A stretch of 54,499 bases of DNA from positions 1-54,499 of the forward strand of contig NZ_JABLSI010000042.1 in the NCBI RefSeq assembly GCF_019303475.1, read 5' to 3'. Shown one piece after another: positions 33,705 to 41,556 of this stretch; position 1 is the first letter of the stretch; every line of letters starts with the position of its first letter. This DNA is from Streptomyces sp. JJ38. Its GTDB lineage: Bacteria; Actinomycetota; Actinomycetes; Streptomycetales; Streptomycetaceae. Under the pieces are notes generated by a model. That model had not been told where the DNA came from and did not search any database. It saw nothing but the letters and a program-made list of their open reading frames with translations. The position numbers and the translations under genes were made by a program.

Positions 33705-34532
33705 ATGAGCGAAACCACCGAAACGACAGTGCTGAGGACCGCGGTCCAGGTCGACGGCGAGCCAGCCAGCTACTTGACCGCAGGACGGCAGGACGCCCCG
33801 CCCGTGCTGATGCTGCACGGCACGTACTGGAGCCGAGTCTGGCTCCCCGTCCTCGACCACCTCGCCGACGCGGGCCTTCGGCCCCTCGCGGTCGACCTCC
33901 CCGGCCTGGGCCGCTCAGGAGGCCAACTCACCCCGGAAACGGCCACGGTTCCAGCGCTCGCCGACTGGGTGACGCGTTTTGCCTCCGCGCTGAACCTCTC
34001 GGGACCCATCGCCCTGGCGGGCCACGACATCGGCGGCGCCATCGCCCAGCACCTCCTTGCCCACAACCGGCTTGACCTGTCCGGGTTCGCCTTGGTCAAC
34101 TCGGTCCTCTATGACTCCTGGCCCGCGCCCCACGTGGCTCAATTCCGGGACTCGGACACGGGCGAGGGCGTGCTCGCCGCCCGACGGCAGGCGATTGCGA
34201 GGGTGCTGTCCGGTGTCGCCGCTGAGTCGTTGATCGCGGACTACGCGGATCCGTGGACTGATGAGCGAGTGCGCCGCTCCTGGATGGCCCTGGCGGGCGC
34301 GGCCGACAACCGTTACACCCTCGACCTCGTTCCCGCGCTGCGGAGGTCCATCGTGCCCAAGCTGCTGATCTGGGGCGAGGACGATCTCCACGAGAAGGTG
34401 GCGTACGCCGAGCGGTTCGCCGCCGAGATGCCCCACACCACGCTGCTCCGTATCCCGAATGCGGATCACATCCCCACCGAGAACGCCCCCGGCCAGATCG
34501 GCCGCGCGCTCGCCGACTTCTTCACGACGTAG
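33705..34532 (+). CDS. Alpha/beta hydrolase with Asp nucleophile (epoxide hydrolase/dehalogenase type)
   Basis: A 275-residue hydrolase with MLHGTYWSRVW (oxyanion-hole side) and ALAGHDIGGAIAQHL at the nucleophile elbow, where the usual Ser is Asp (GHDIGG). The catalytic His is likely in IPNADHIPTENAP. Asp nucleophiles are characteristic of epoxide hydrolases and haloalkane or haloacetate dehalogenases. No signal peptide. Divergent from a GlxA-type regulator that probably controls it; a hairpin terminator follows. Confidence 0.88.
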   Translation: MSETTETTVLRTAVQVDGEPASYLTAGRQDAPPVLMLHGTYWSRVWLPVLDHLADAGLRPLAVDLPGLGRSGGQLTPETATVPALADWVTRFASALNLSGPIALAGHDIGGAIAQHLLAHNRLDLSGFALVNSVLYDSWPAPHVAQFRDSDTGEGVLAARRQAIARVLSGVAAESLIADYADPWTDERVRRSWMALAGAADNRYTLDLVPALRRSIVPKLLIWGEDDLHEKVAYAERFAAEMPHTTLLRIPNADHIPTENAPGQIGRALADFFTT

Positions 34533-34580
34533 GGACAGTACGGCCGTTCAGCTTTGATGCCGTTGACCAGCTGATACGAC

Positions 34581-34607
34581 GGGCCCGGCCGGAGGACGGT
34601 CGGGCCC
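34581..34607 (+). terminator. Hairpin after the alpha/beta hydrolase
   Basis: GGGCCCGGCC (34581-34590) pairs with GGTCGGGCCC (34598-34607) with one G-T pair and a 7-nt loop, 49 bp after the stop. Confidence 0.55.
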
Positions 34608-34644
34608 TCCAACGTGTTGTGGAGCTCTGGCTATCTCACCCTGC

Positions 34645-35208
34645 CTATGAGTTCTCGATTCGGATCACGCGCCGGAGGCTCGCTCGGGCGGCGACGAGGT
34701 CGTCGTTGGTCTCGGCGAGTCTCCGCTCACGTTCCCGTTTCTCGTGTTGCCGCTGGATGAGCTGGCTGTGCAGCTCTTGATTTTGCGCGGTCAGTTCACG
34801 GATCCGGTCCGTCAGGTCGGTTGCCTGCACTTGGCCGAGTTGTCGGCCGAGCTGGCGCTGCAGGGCTTCCTTGAGTTCGCTGACCTGGCCGCGGAGCCGT
34901 TGGTTGTCGGTGCGAAGAACCTCCAGGTCGGTGCGCCTACTCATGGCGCTGCCCGGCGGCAGGGACTCGCCGCCTCTGGCTGCGGTGCGGTCCGGCTGGG
35001 TGCGAGCTGCTTCGATGTGCTCCCGGACGCCGAGGGCGTGGACGAGCCAGGTCGAGACGCCCGCCGCCTTGGCGACCGCGGTCAAGGTGACCCGATCGCC
35101 ATGGGCGAGCAGCTGATCGAGGGTGTGCAGGACGCGGGCACGTTTGTCGCGGCTGTCCTTGTGTCGGGCTTGGCGCAGCACCTCCCCGGGGGGTCGCGGG
35201 ATGGTCAC
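34645..35208 (-). CDS. Tn554 TnpC-like / DUF6262 accessory recombination protein
   Basis: A 187-residue protein with a helix-turn-helix-like N-terminus (RARVLHTLDQLLAHGDRVTL, TAVAKAAGVSTWLVHALGVR) and a long C-terminal coiled coil from about 95 to 180. This architecture belongs to the third protein of Tn554-type elements, made after two tyrosine recombinases. Its GTG overlaps the end of the recombinase remnant by 4 bp, confirming the operon. This gene looks intact while the recombinase is broken, so it is probably non-functional in context. Confidence 0.75.
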   Translation of the reverse strand: MTIPRPPGEVLRQARHKDSRDKRARVLHTLDQLLAHGDRVTLTAVAKAAGVSTWLVHALGVREHIEAARTQPDRTAARGGESLPPGSAMSRRTDLEVLRTDNQRLRGQVSELKEALQRQLGRQLGQVQATDLTDRIRELTAQNQELHSQLIQRQHEKRERERRLAETNDDLVAARASLRRVIRIENS

Positions 35209-36261
35209 GAGGCGCCCTGACCACGGTTGATGACGGTCAGTGGGAGCAGTGTGTGGTCGTCGGCGGCGCGGGCTTTGCGTAGGATCCGTGCGGCTTCTTC
35301 GATTTCGGCCTGCTGGTCATTGGGGAGTTCCGCGAGCTGTTTGTGCATCTTCTCGGCGACTTCGGTGTGGGCGTCGATCTGGTCCGTGAGGTTGCGGGTG
35401 ACGAAATCAGCTGTGTCGAGTGCGTCGGCGGTCTCGCGGTCGGTGCGCAGCTGGTGGATGTGTTCCTTCGACGGCGGGCAGGTAGGACGGGTCAGGGCGG
35501 TAGAAGCCGCAGCCGACGCACTGGAATCGCAGCGGGCAGCTCTTCCCGCCGGCTTTGATGGTGGTCGGTTCGGTGCAGTTGCCATACGGCAGCTGCACCA
35601 CATCGCGGTCGATGCCCGCACGGATCCAGCGCGTGGCCGCGGAGTGTCGCAGCATGTGCGGGCGAGCCTCAAACCCCACCCTCCGCGCAAGCCGGTCGAA
35701 CATGTCCCTCGCGGCCACATACGTCACCGGCTGGCCTCGACGTCCCGCATACAGATTCACGAACACGCCGTCGCCGTCCATCTCGGCTGGCAACTGCGCG
35801 GCTCGCTCATGCAGGTACTCCGCATACCCGTCGACCAGGTCCTCGGTCACCAAAATCCACCGCGAGAAACGCGACTTGGCCAGCGCCCCGTTCGCGTTCA
35901 GCCTGCGCCGCACGTGCACGTGCGGTCCTGCCACCTGGCAGCCAAGCATTTCGGAGTTCGACAGCAGGTGCATGTCCTGTCGGTGCAACCCCAACGCCTC
36001 ACCGATCCGCATCCCGGTGCAGGCCAGCAGGGACACCAAGAAGCGGTCCCGGACCCGAACGGCGGCCGCCGGAAGCTGCTCGATCTGCTCGTCGGACAAC
36101 CACTGCGGACCTTCCGCCGAGGCGGAGTACTTCAGCATCCGTGCCCGGATGTTGCGGAACTGGCCCTGTTCTCCTGGGGCGAATCCTGGTGGCAGACATG
36201 CCAGATACCGCGGCTCCGTCAACGAAGCGCAGCCGGCCCCCGTACAGCTCACGCTCGGCAT
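35205..36261 (-). pseudogene. Tn554-type tyrosine recombinase, deletion fusion and frameshift
   Basis: The first part is a TnpA-like integrase core: LACTGMRIGEALGLHRQDMH (first catalytic Arg) and ARPHMLRHSAATRWIRAGID (His-x-x-Arg). After DRDVVQ, where the final LGH...Y segment should follow, the sequence jumps to the C-terminal zinc-like region of a TnpB-type recombinase (LPYGNCTEPTTIKAGGKSCP, LRFQCVGCGFYRPDPSYLP). A frameshift near 35475 then moves to the frame EHIHQLRTDRETADALDTAD and continues to 35205. The N-terminal portion before FAPGEQGQFRNIRARML is also missing. A deletion between two adjacent recombinase genes explains this. Confidence 0.75.
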
Positions 36262-36330
36262 CCGGGATTCCGTCCGTGACGTCGGCCTTCGGCGGGTTCT
36301 CCGCTGTGTCGCTGCCTCGTTCGCCTCGCG

Positions 36331-36620
36331 TCAGTGTGTTCCCCCTCGTCGATAGGGAGGACGGCATGGGCGAACAGGACAACGGTGACCCAGCCGGGCC
36401 CACGAGGTACAGCGGCGGAGTCGGTGCCCGTCGAGCCCGGCCTGGAAGGTCTCCTCCGCCCGCCACCGCGATCCGGCGACGCGGACCCCGCGTGGCCCGG
36501 GCACCACCCCCATCACCGCGGCACCCTCCACCTCCAGCAACCTGTCGTCCCTCTCCAGCGACCCCGCGACGTCCTCACCCACCGCCAGATCCACCACCAC
36601 CGTCGTCGAGCCCGCGGGCC
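36331..36620 (-). pseudogene. DDE transposase relic (EETFQ block)
   Basis: The minus strand contains RVAGSRWRAEETFQAGLDGH followed by RLRRCTSW, matching the RWxxEETFQxxKGxxGLDxHQVRRWTSW block around the catalytic Glu of IS701/IS4-type transposases. The segment after it continues in another frame as WVTVVLFAHAVLPIDEG. Several residues are deleted within the block. Confidence 0.6.
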
Positions 36621-37190
36621 TCGGCCACAGCTCCCTGTTCAGCCAGGCCCAGGGCAGCCCCTCGTACCCGGACCGAGCCCGTCCCCTGGGCGAGGTAGGG
36701 CTCGCCGCACCACCGGTCCAGCGCCACCCGCCCCATCACCCCACCAGCAACGGCCCGCCATGCCCGGCCGCTCTCCGCAGCGCCACCCGCGCCTCCTCCG
36801 GTTCCAGCGGCGCAGCCAGCTCCACCACCGGCTCTTCACCGCCCGAGCCCAGCAGCGTGGTTGCGGGAAGCCCTGCCAGCGCCGCCGCGCCGCCGCGCGA
36901 GCCTTCACCCGCGACAGCGGCGCGTAACGGGAGCGGCGGTCACGATCCGGCCGATCTCGACGGCGCGCCCACCTCTTGACGGATGTCGTCTGCGCGGACA
37001 GGTCAGGGCCCACGGGGCCTTCGGCCCCAGACCGTCGCCCTCGGGTGCGCCGCGCTGAGCGGCCTGTTCGGCTCGGTGCGGTGTCCGGTCCCCGTCGGCA
37101 GCGCCCCTGCGGGGCATATTCCGCAAGCGAGTTACCGGCCAGGGTCCGTTTGGCGCCTTTCCTTCACTTGTCGCCAGGAAATCCCTCTGT
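36621..37190. other. Degenerate region between transposase relic and secreted-protein gene
   Basis: About 570 bp. The minus strand has a coding-like stretch (AALAGLPATTLLGSGGEEPV, VELAAPLEPEEARVALRRAA) interrupted by stops and frame changes. It could be the upstream part of the transposase relic or another decayed gene. Nothing intact. Confidence 0.4.
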
Positions 37191-37265
37191 GTGGATAGTG
37201 TCACCTATCGCACCCAGCAGCACTCCGGAATGCCGAGTGTCCCTTCGAGAACCGAGGTGATCGCT

Positions 37266-37649
37266 ATGCACGGATTGAAGCTCGCAGGCTGTCTCGCCGC
37301 AGCCGCCGCCGCAGCCGTCGTCGCAGCGGGTCCGGCCCAGGCGCTGACCGACTCCCCCTCCTCCGCCATCACGGCCCGGGTGGGCGCCACTGCTGACATC
37401 CCGCCAGGGCTCTCCCCCGCCGGAGCCCTGGGCATCCACTGCGGTACGCCGAGCCTCAACGACGACGGATACCAGTGGTACTACGAGGTCTCCTGCTCCG
37501 TGTGGGGCGGCACCACGTGGTCGGCGCACATCAGCTGCTCCGACGGCAGCACCCGTACGTCGGGGCCCCACTCCTCCTTCAGGAACGTCCAGGTCTACTG
37601 CCCGCCGAACACCACGGCGATCAAAGGCTGGGTGAGCTACTCCGGCTGA
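37266..37649 (+). CDS. Small secreted protein with four cysteines
   Basis: A 127-residue protein. A Sec signal peptide (MHGLKLAGCLAAAAAAAVV AAGPAQA in two parts, cleavage after AQA near residue 28) precedes a mature part of about 100 residues. The mature part has Cys residues in GIHCGTPS, EVSCSVWGG, HISCSDGS and QVYCPPN, probably two disulfides, and many aromatic residues (YQWYYEV, GTTWSAH). It is likely an extracellular small domain; I do not recognise the family. ATG at 37266 with GAGGTGA. A tetraloop hairpin follows. No partner gene. Confidence 0.7.
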   Translation: MHGLKLAGCLAAAAAAAVVAAGPAQALTDSPSSAITARVGATADIPPGLSPAGALGIHCGTPSLNDDGYQWYYEVSCSVWGGTTWSAHISCSDGSTRTSGPHSSFRNVQVYCPPNTTAIKGWVSYSG

Positions 37650-37704
37650 CGCCTGGGGATCGGCGCGGTCGGCGGGGCTCGTCCCCGGCTGACCGTGCCG
37701 GTCG

Positions 37705-37722
37705 CCCGTCCCCGAGGACGGG
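37705..37722 (+). terminator. Hairpin after the small secreted protein gene
   Basis: A perfect 7-bp stem (37705-37711 with 37716-37722) closing a CCGA tetraloop, 55 bp downstream of the stop. Confidence 0.45.
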
Positions 37723-37899
37723 GCAGAGGCGGAGGTCAGGCTGCCACCACCCCGCGCGCCGCAGCAATCTCCGGGTTATGGCCTGTCATGTCACGATCAT
37801 CCCCGATTCCGCAGCGCACCTGCCGCCCGAGGCGCGCTGCGGACAACTATCTTGCCTCGCCTCATCAGGAACTCGCCGGTGCCACAGTCCTGGGACCCT

Positions 37900-38475
37900 T
37901 CAGGCGTTCCAGCCGATGGAGGAGACGTAGGCGTAGGAGTCGTAGTCGCTGCCGAGCTCGGTGATGACCTCGTCCCACACGGTGTCCAGCGTCTCGGCGT
38001 CATCAGCGAGCCAGGCGTCGACGGCTGTGTCCCAGTGGCGGGGGCGGACGGTCAGGCGGCGGACTGACAGGTCGCGGCGGTGTTTGGGGTCGACGCGGGT
38101 CTGGTCGACGGGGTCGATCTCGATACGGGTGCCTCCCCGTGAGGTGAGGCGGCGTTTGAGGTCGGCGGCCACGTTGTGGCGGCGCAGGTCCCAGTAGGCG
38201 GCGTCCAGGCGCTGCTGGTTGGCGCGGTTGGGCAGGCGTTCCTCGGCCAGCCAGGCCATGAGCGTGCGCGGGGTCACCGAGATCCCGGCGCGCTCTATGG
38301 CGGCGTATCCGGCTGCCGAGGCGGTGAGGTAGCGCAGACGCGCGGCGATACCGCGTTCGCTGTCGGCGGGGGAGGAGATGCCGGTGACCATCCGCTCGAT
38401 CCCGGCGCCCAGGGCGTCGGCGCCGGGGATGCCGTGTGCGTTGTAGTGGCCGAAGTCCATCCACCGCCCGGCCAT
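37900..38475 (-). CDS. Small HTH protein paired with Tap-like protein, Tpg-like candidate
   Basis: A 191-residue soluble protein. A helix-turn-helix-like segment lies at about 55-95 (AAIERAGISVTPRTLMAWLA, EERLPNRANQQRLDAAYWDL), followed by a basic region (DLKRRLTSRGGTRIEIDP), the pattern VDQTRVDPKHRRDLSVRRLT and an acidic C-terminus (TELGSDYDSYAYV). Size, gene order and layout recall Tpg, the terminal protein covalently attached to Streptomyces telomeres, although direct identity is low by eye. Several tyrosines and a serine-rich tail could serve as priming residues. Its ATG overlaps the stop of the Tap-like gene by one base (TGATG), so the two are translated together. Could instead be an unrelated plasmid regulator. 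Confidence 0.55.
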   Translation of the reverse strand: MAGRWMDFGHYNAHGIPGADALGAGIERMVTGISSPADSERGIAARLRYLTASAAGYAAIERAGISVTPRTLMAWLAEERLPNRANQQRLDAAYWDLRRHNVAADLKRRLTSRGGTRIEIDPVDQTRVDPKHRRDLSVRRLTVRPRHWDTAVDAWLADDAETLDTVWDEVITELGSDYDSYAYVSSIGWNA

Positions 38476-39860
38476 CAGCGGCCCCCACCAACAGCAGCGG
38501 CCCGGTAGGTGACCGGGGCCCCGTCACGGTCGGTCTTCACCTTCATCTCCGCCAGCCCCCGCCCCTCGGCCCAGGTCTGCCGCCAGTTACCGGCCACGTG
38601 CAACTCGTCGGTACCCAGCGCACACATCACCGTCAGCCCGGCCTGGTGCGCCTTGAACGCGCGGCCCCACAGGTTGGCGAAGGCCTGCGAGCGGATCAGG
38701 TGCATCCAGTCCGGCCGGGCGATCTCCCGGTTGTGGGAGGACTCACCCAGGGTCGAGACGAACTTGGAGTACATCGCCTTCACATAGGCGGCGGTGACGT
38801 CGTCCCCCTCCTCCAGCGCGTCCGCGCGGGCGGCGGCCAGGAGCTGGCGCAGGCTGTCGAGGAAGACCTCGGTTCCCGTGCTGGTCCAGGACTCGTGGAT
38901 GACCGGCGCCTCCACCAGCCGGTGCTTGGGCCCGGCAAGCCGCAGCAGCAGCCGCAGCGTCGGCTCACTCACCCACACCGGCCCCGCCTCCTCCCGGTCC
39001 CCCATGGGGGACGGCAGATACGGGTGCTCCCAGGCGGGTGGGGTGATCAGGTGCACCCCGGCCCGCTTGCGGTCATGCTCCCCGCCCACGGTGTGCTCGA
39101 GTTTCCCGATCGGCAGCCACGTCTTCAACGCCGACAAATACGCCGCATTCACATCCAGCGCCGTCACAGCGACGTCACCGTCAGGGTGACGGCGGTAGCC
39201 CGGGTGCCGCCAGGACGGACGGGCCTCCCACACCAGATCCGGATCCGTCTTCGAGGGCTTACGCAGGATGTCCGGCAACGCCGGATAGGCCGTGTACTCA
39301 TACCGCGCCTGCACCCGCGTCCGCGCGAACAAGCTCATCACATCGGGGATCGCCCGCTTCACCAGCGCCCCGGCCGCCGCATCCGCATCACCCCCGGCCC
39401 TCGCCAACTCCCGCTCCACGGCCTGCGCGATCACACCCCGCAGCTCGGCCTGCACCTCATCGGCCGAACTGGACCGGCGCCGCGCCTGCTGCCGGGCATG
39501 CCCGGCCCGCGCCTGCCGCGCCGCCGCACTCTCCACTGGCGCTGCCTGCCGGGCGCCGGGGGCGGCCTGCGGCTCCACGGCGGTGTGCGCCTCCTGAGTC
39601 GGGGCCGGGACCGGGTGAATCTGCGCGAGCCCTTCCAGCAGCCGCAGGTACTTCCCCCGCGACGGCGAAGAGGGCATCCCGCCGGCCTCCCAGTTCGCCA
39701 CCGTCTGCCGCCCAACCCCCACAGCCCGCGCCACCTGCTCCAGCGACAGCCCCGCCGCCTTCCGCAACCGCACCCGCTCCGCCGGGTCGTCAAACGCTGC
39801 CGCCAGCTTGGCCTCCGCCAGTAGCGCGGCTACTCCGTCTCCTTCGAGCTCACGGGTCAT
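38475..39860 (-). CDS. XRE-HTH protein with polymerase-like motifs, Tap (telomere-associated protein)-like
   Basis: A 461-residue protein. Residues 28-62 form an XRE helix-turn-helix (RLRKAAGLSLEQVARAVGVG, RQTVANWEAGG). An Ala/Gln/Arg-rich linker runs to about 135. The C-terminal domain has ALDVNAAYLSAL (234-245), AAYVKAMYSKFVSTLGES (358-374) and ALGTDELHV (414-422), then GLAEMKVK. In order and spacing these resemble family-B polymerase motifs A (DxxxxY), B (Kxxx(N/Y)xxxG) and C (DTD). Streptomyces Tap, which binds telomere 3' overhangs and recruits the terminal protein Tpg, likewise has an N-terminal HTH and a DVNxAF-type motif. This version is shorter than Tap. ATG at 39860 has no ribosome-binding site and appears leaderless. 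Confidence 0.55.
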   Translation of the reverse strand: MTRELEGDGVAALLAEAKLAAAFDDPAERVRLRKAAGLSLEQVARAVGVGRQTVANWEAGGMPSSPSRGKYLRLLEGLAQIHPVPAPTQEAHTAVEPQAAPGARQAAPVESAAARQARAGHARQQARRRSSSADEVQAELRGVIAQAVERELARAGGDADAAAGALVKRAIPDVMSLFARTRVQARYEYTAYPALPDILRKPSKTDPDLVWEARPSWRHPGYRRHPDGDVAVTALDVNAAYLSALKTWLPIGKLEHTVGGEHDRKRAGVHLITPPAWEHPYLPSPMGDREEAGPVWVSEPTLRLLLRLAGPKHRLVEAPVIHESWTSTGTEVFLDSLRQLLAAARADALEEGDDVTAAYVKAMYSKFVSTLGESSHNREIARPDWMHLIRSQAFANLWGRAFKAHQAGLTVMCALGTDELHVAGNWRQTWAEGRGLAEMKVKTDRDGAPVTYRAAAVGGGR

Positions 39861-39866
39861 GACGCC

Positions 39867-39872
39867 AGAATA
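39867..39872 (-). promoter_or_regulatory. -10 box for a leaderless Tap-like transcript
   Basis: TATTCT on the minus strand lies 6 nt before the ATG at 39860, which would place the transcription start on the A of the ATG. It is part of an imperfect dyad AATACTCGGTTATT (39870-39883) that could be an autoregulatory operator. The -35 region is not clear. Confidence 0.4.
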
Positions 39873-39981
39873 ACCGAGTATTGGCCTTGCATTCGTCAGT
39901 AAACGCTCGTTCAAATGGACAAGTTGTGGACGACTTGCGTCTCACCAACCCGCGGGCTGGTGGGGGCAAGAGCAGGGTGGC

Positions 39982-40090
39982 TCAGGAGAGGCCGAGCTCG
40001 GCGAGGGTCTCGCGACGGGTGGGGGTGAGCTTGGCCCGGCGGGTCTTGGTGCTGCTCAGAAACATCCCCAGCCGCGTCGTGACCGGCACG
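39982..40090 (-). pseudogene. Helicase-associated-domain relic
   Basis: The minus strand ends with TRLGMFLSSTKTRRAKLTPT then RRETLAELGLS and a stop. This matches the helicase-associated repeat (LGxWLSNxKTRRxKLTxEQRAALAELG) found at the C-terminus of large Streptomyces mobile-element helicases. Only about 35 residues remain in frame. Confidence 0.55.
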
Positions 40091-40190
40091 CCGTCTGGGC
40101 GTGGGGAGCGCCGTCGCCTCCGGCCGGATGGAGGACTTCCTCGTGCCCGCGTGGGACCTTCAGGTTCCCTCACGGGCGAGGTGCTGCCTG

Positions 40191-40328
40191 TCAGCCCGCT
40201 GGCACGGGCCTCGACCACCGCTTGACCGTCTTCGGGTCGTGCCCCGTCAAGCCGGCCGCCGACCAAGCCGTCTCGGCCGGGTCGTACGCCTCAACAATCT
40301 CCATGATCTCTCTGTCGGGCTTCGTCAC
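40191..40328 (-). pseudogene. IS21 IstA-like transposase relic, N-terminus
   Basis: From a GTG at 40328 the minus strand reads VTKPDREIMEIVEAYDPAET and AWSAAGLTGHDPKTVKRW before ending. This matches the N-terminal HTH of IS21-type transposases in Streptomyces (REIMEILEAYDLT..AAELAGCxxxTVxRYV). Only 45 residues are left. Confidence 0.55.
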
Positions 40329-40410
40329 AGGACCTCTGCGGCCGGTAGCTGGCTGCTTCGCAAACACCAGCAAACCAGACAGGGGGTCTTTGTCGTATGA
40401 GGAAGCGATC

Positions 40411-40533
40411 ATGAGCGCCGCAGATCAGGTGGCCATGCACCGGGATTTCCACTGGCCATCAGCCTGGACTCGGCTGGCCGCACACCTGGACTCTGCCACG
40501 GCTGCCGAACCCCTTGACAGCAGGAGACGCTGA
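40411..40533 (+). CDS. Possible 40-residue protein
   Basis: MSAADQVAMHRDFHWPSAWT then RLAAHLDSATAAEPLDSRRR. The ATG has GAGGAAG at good spacing, but third-position bias is weak and nothing like it is recognised. It precedes a LysR gene by 84 bp. It may be a remnant. Confidence 0.25.
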   Translation: MSAADQVAMHRDFHWPSAWTRLAAHLDSATAAEPLDSRRR

Positions 40534-40617
40534 GACGTTTTCTAGAAATGGAAACCATTCCTAACTTCCCCTGGTTCTCCTTGCGGGAAGGTCAGAAGTC
40601 CGAGGATCCCGACCACG

Positions 40618-41556
40618 ATGGCTCTCCGGCTCGAGTTGCGTCACCTGCAAGTCCTCGTGACGATCGCGGAGGCGGGCAGCATCCGCAAGGCCGCCGCGGT
40701 ACTTGGCGTTGCCCAGCCCACGGTGACCTCGCAGCTCCGCAGGGTCGAGGCCGCACTGGGCGGACCTCTGTTCGTGCGGTCCCGGGAAGGCGTGGTGCCG
40801 ACCGCGCTGGGCCGGAGTGTCATCTGTGACAGCTGGGCGGTTCTGGGTGGCATGGAGCGGCTGGTGCGGTCGACCCGTGAACGGGCTCGGGCGAGCGCGG
40901 CGGGCGGCGCTGTGCGTGTTGTCAGCCTGTGTGTAGTTCCGCATTGGCCCGTTCTCCTGCGAGCGGCGGAGTCGGTGGGTCTGGCTCCCGTCACCAGCAG
41001 TCACGTGCGGGAGCGGCCGGTGCTTGAGGCGCTGCTGCGGCGGGGGAATGCCGACCTCGTGGCTTACGTCGACTGGACGGAGTGTGAAGGGGGTTTCGCT
41101 GGGCGTGGTGGCATACGGCGCGTGTGTCTGTCCGAGGAGCCCTTGCATCTGGCCCTCCCCTCGAGCTGTGAGCTGGCGCGGGGTGAGACGGTGCCGCTTG
41201 CCGCGCTCGCCGACGAGGACTGGGCCGTAGTCCAGGTGCCGGGGGCTGGTGGTCTGTCCTCGCCGACTCTCGCGGGCTGCGCAGGTGCGGGCTTCACGCC
41301 GCGGATCCGGCACCATGTGTGGGACGACCAGGCCCTGCTCGACCTGGTGGAGGTGGGGCGTTGCGTCGGGTTCGTTCCCGCGAGCGCTCCGCCCCGCGCT
41401 GGGGTGGCCCTCCGTCCGCCGTCGGGTCTCGTCCTGGTCCGGCATCTGACGGCGGCCTGGCGGCTGGACTCGCCTGTGGCGGTGCTGGCCGAGGCTTTCA
41501 TGCAGGCGGTTGCCCGTGACCTGCCGGGGGCTGCGCCGGCCGCTCGTCGCGCATGA
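40618..41556 (+). CDS. LysR-type transcriptional regulator
   Basis: A 312-residue LysR protein: the winged HTH is at about 5-65 (LELRHLQVLVTIAEAGSIRK, AAAVLGVAQPTVTSQLRRVE) and an effector domain with two lobes follows. The first lobe is poorly conserved. Its 3' end overlaps the 3' end of a second, convergent LysR gene by 59 bp, and both begin with LELRH(L/C), so they are probably paralogues. Target genes cannot be identified; neither regulator has the usual divergent target gene. Confidence 0.9.
   Translation: MALRLELRHLQVLVTIAEAGSIRKAAAVLGVAQPTVTSQLRRVEAALGGPLFVRSREGVVPTALGRSVICDSWAVLGGMERLVRSTRERARASAAGGAVRVVSLCVVPHWPVLLRAAESVGLAPVTSSHVRERPVLEALLRRGNADLVAYVDWTECEGGFAGRGGIRRVCLSEEPLHLALPSSCELARGETVPLAALADEDWAVVQVPGAGGLSSPTLAGCAGAGFTPRIRHHVWDDQALLDLVEVGRCVGFVPASAPPRAGVALRPPSGLVLVRHLTAAWRLDSPVAVLAEAFMQAVARDLPGAAPAARRA

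Noticed and set aside
38436..39824. A 462-codon plus-strand frame opposite the Tap-like gene
   Set aside because: Low-complexity Arg/His/Pro/Leu text; the minus strand encodes an XRE domain and is coupled to its neighbour.
34645..40533. An intact integrative element with attachment sites
   Set aside because: No tRNA gene and no flanking direct repeats were found, the only integrase is broken, and relics belong to several unrelated families.
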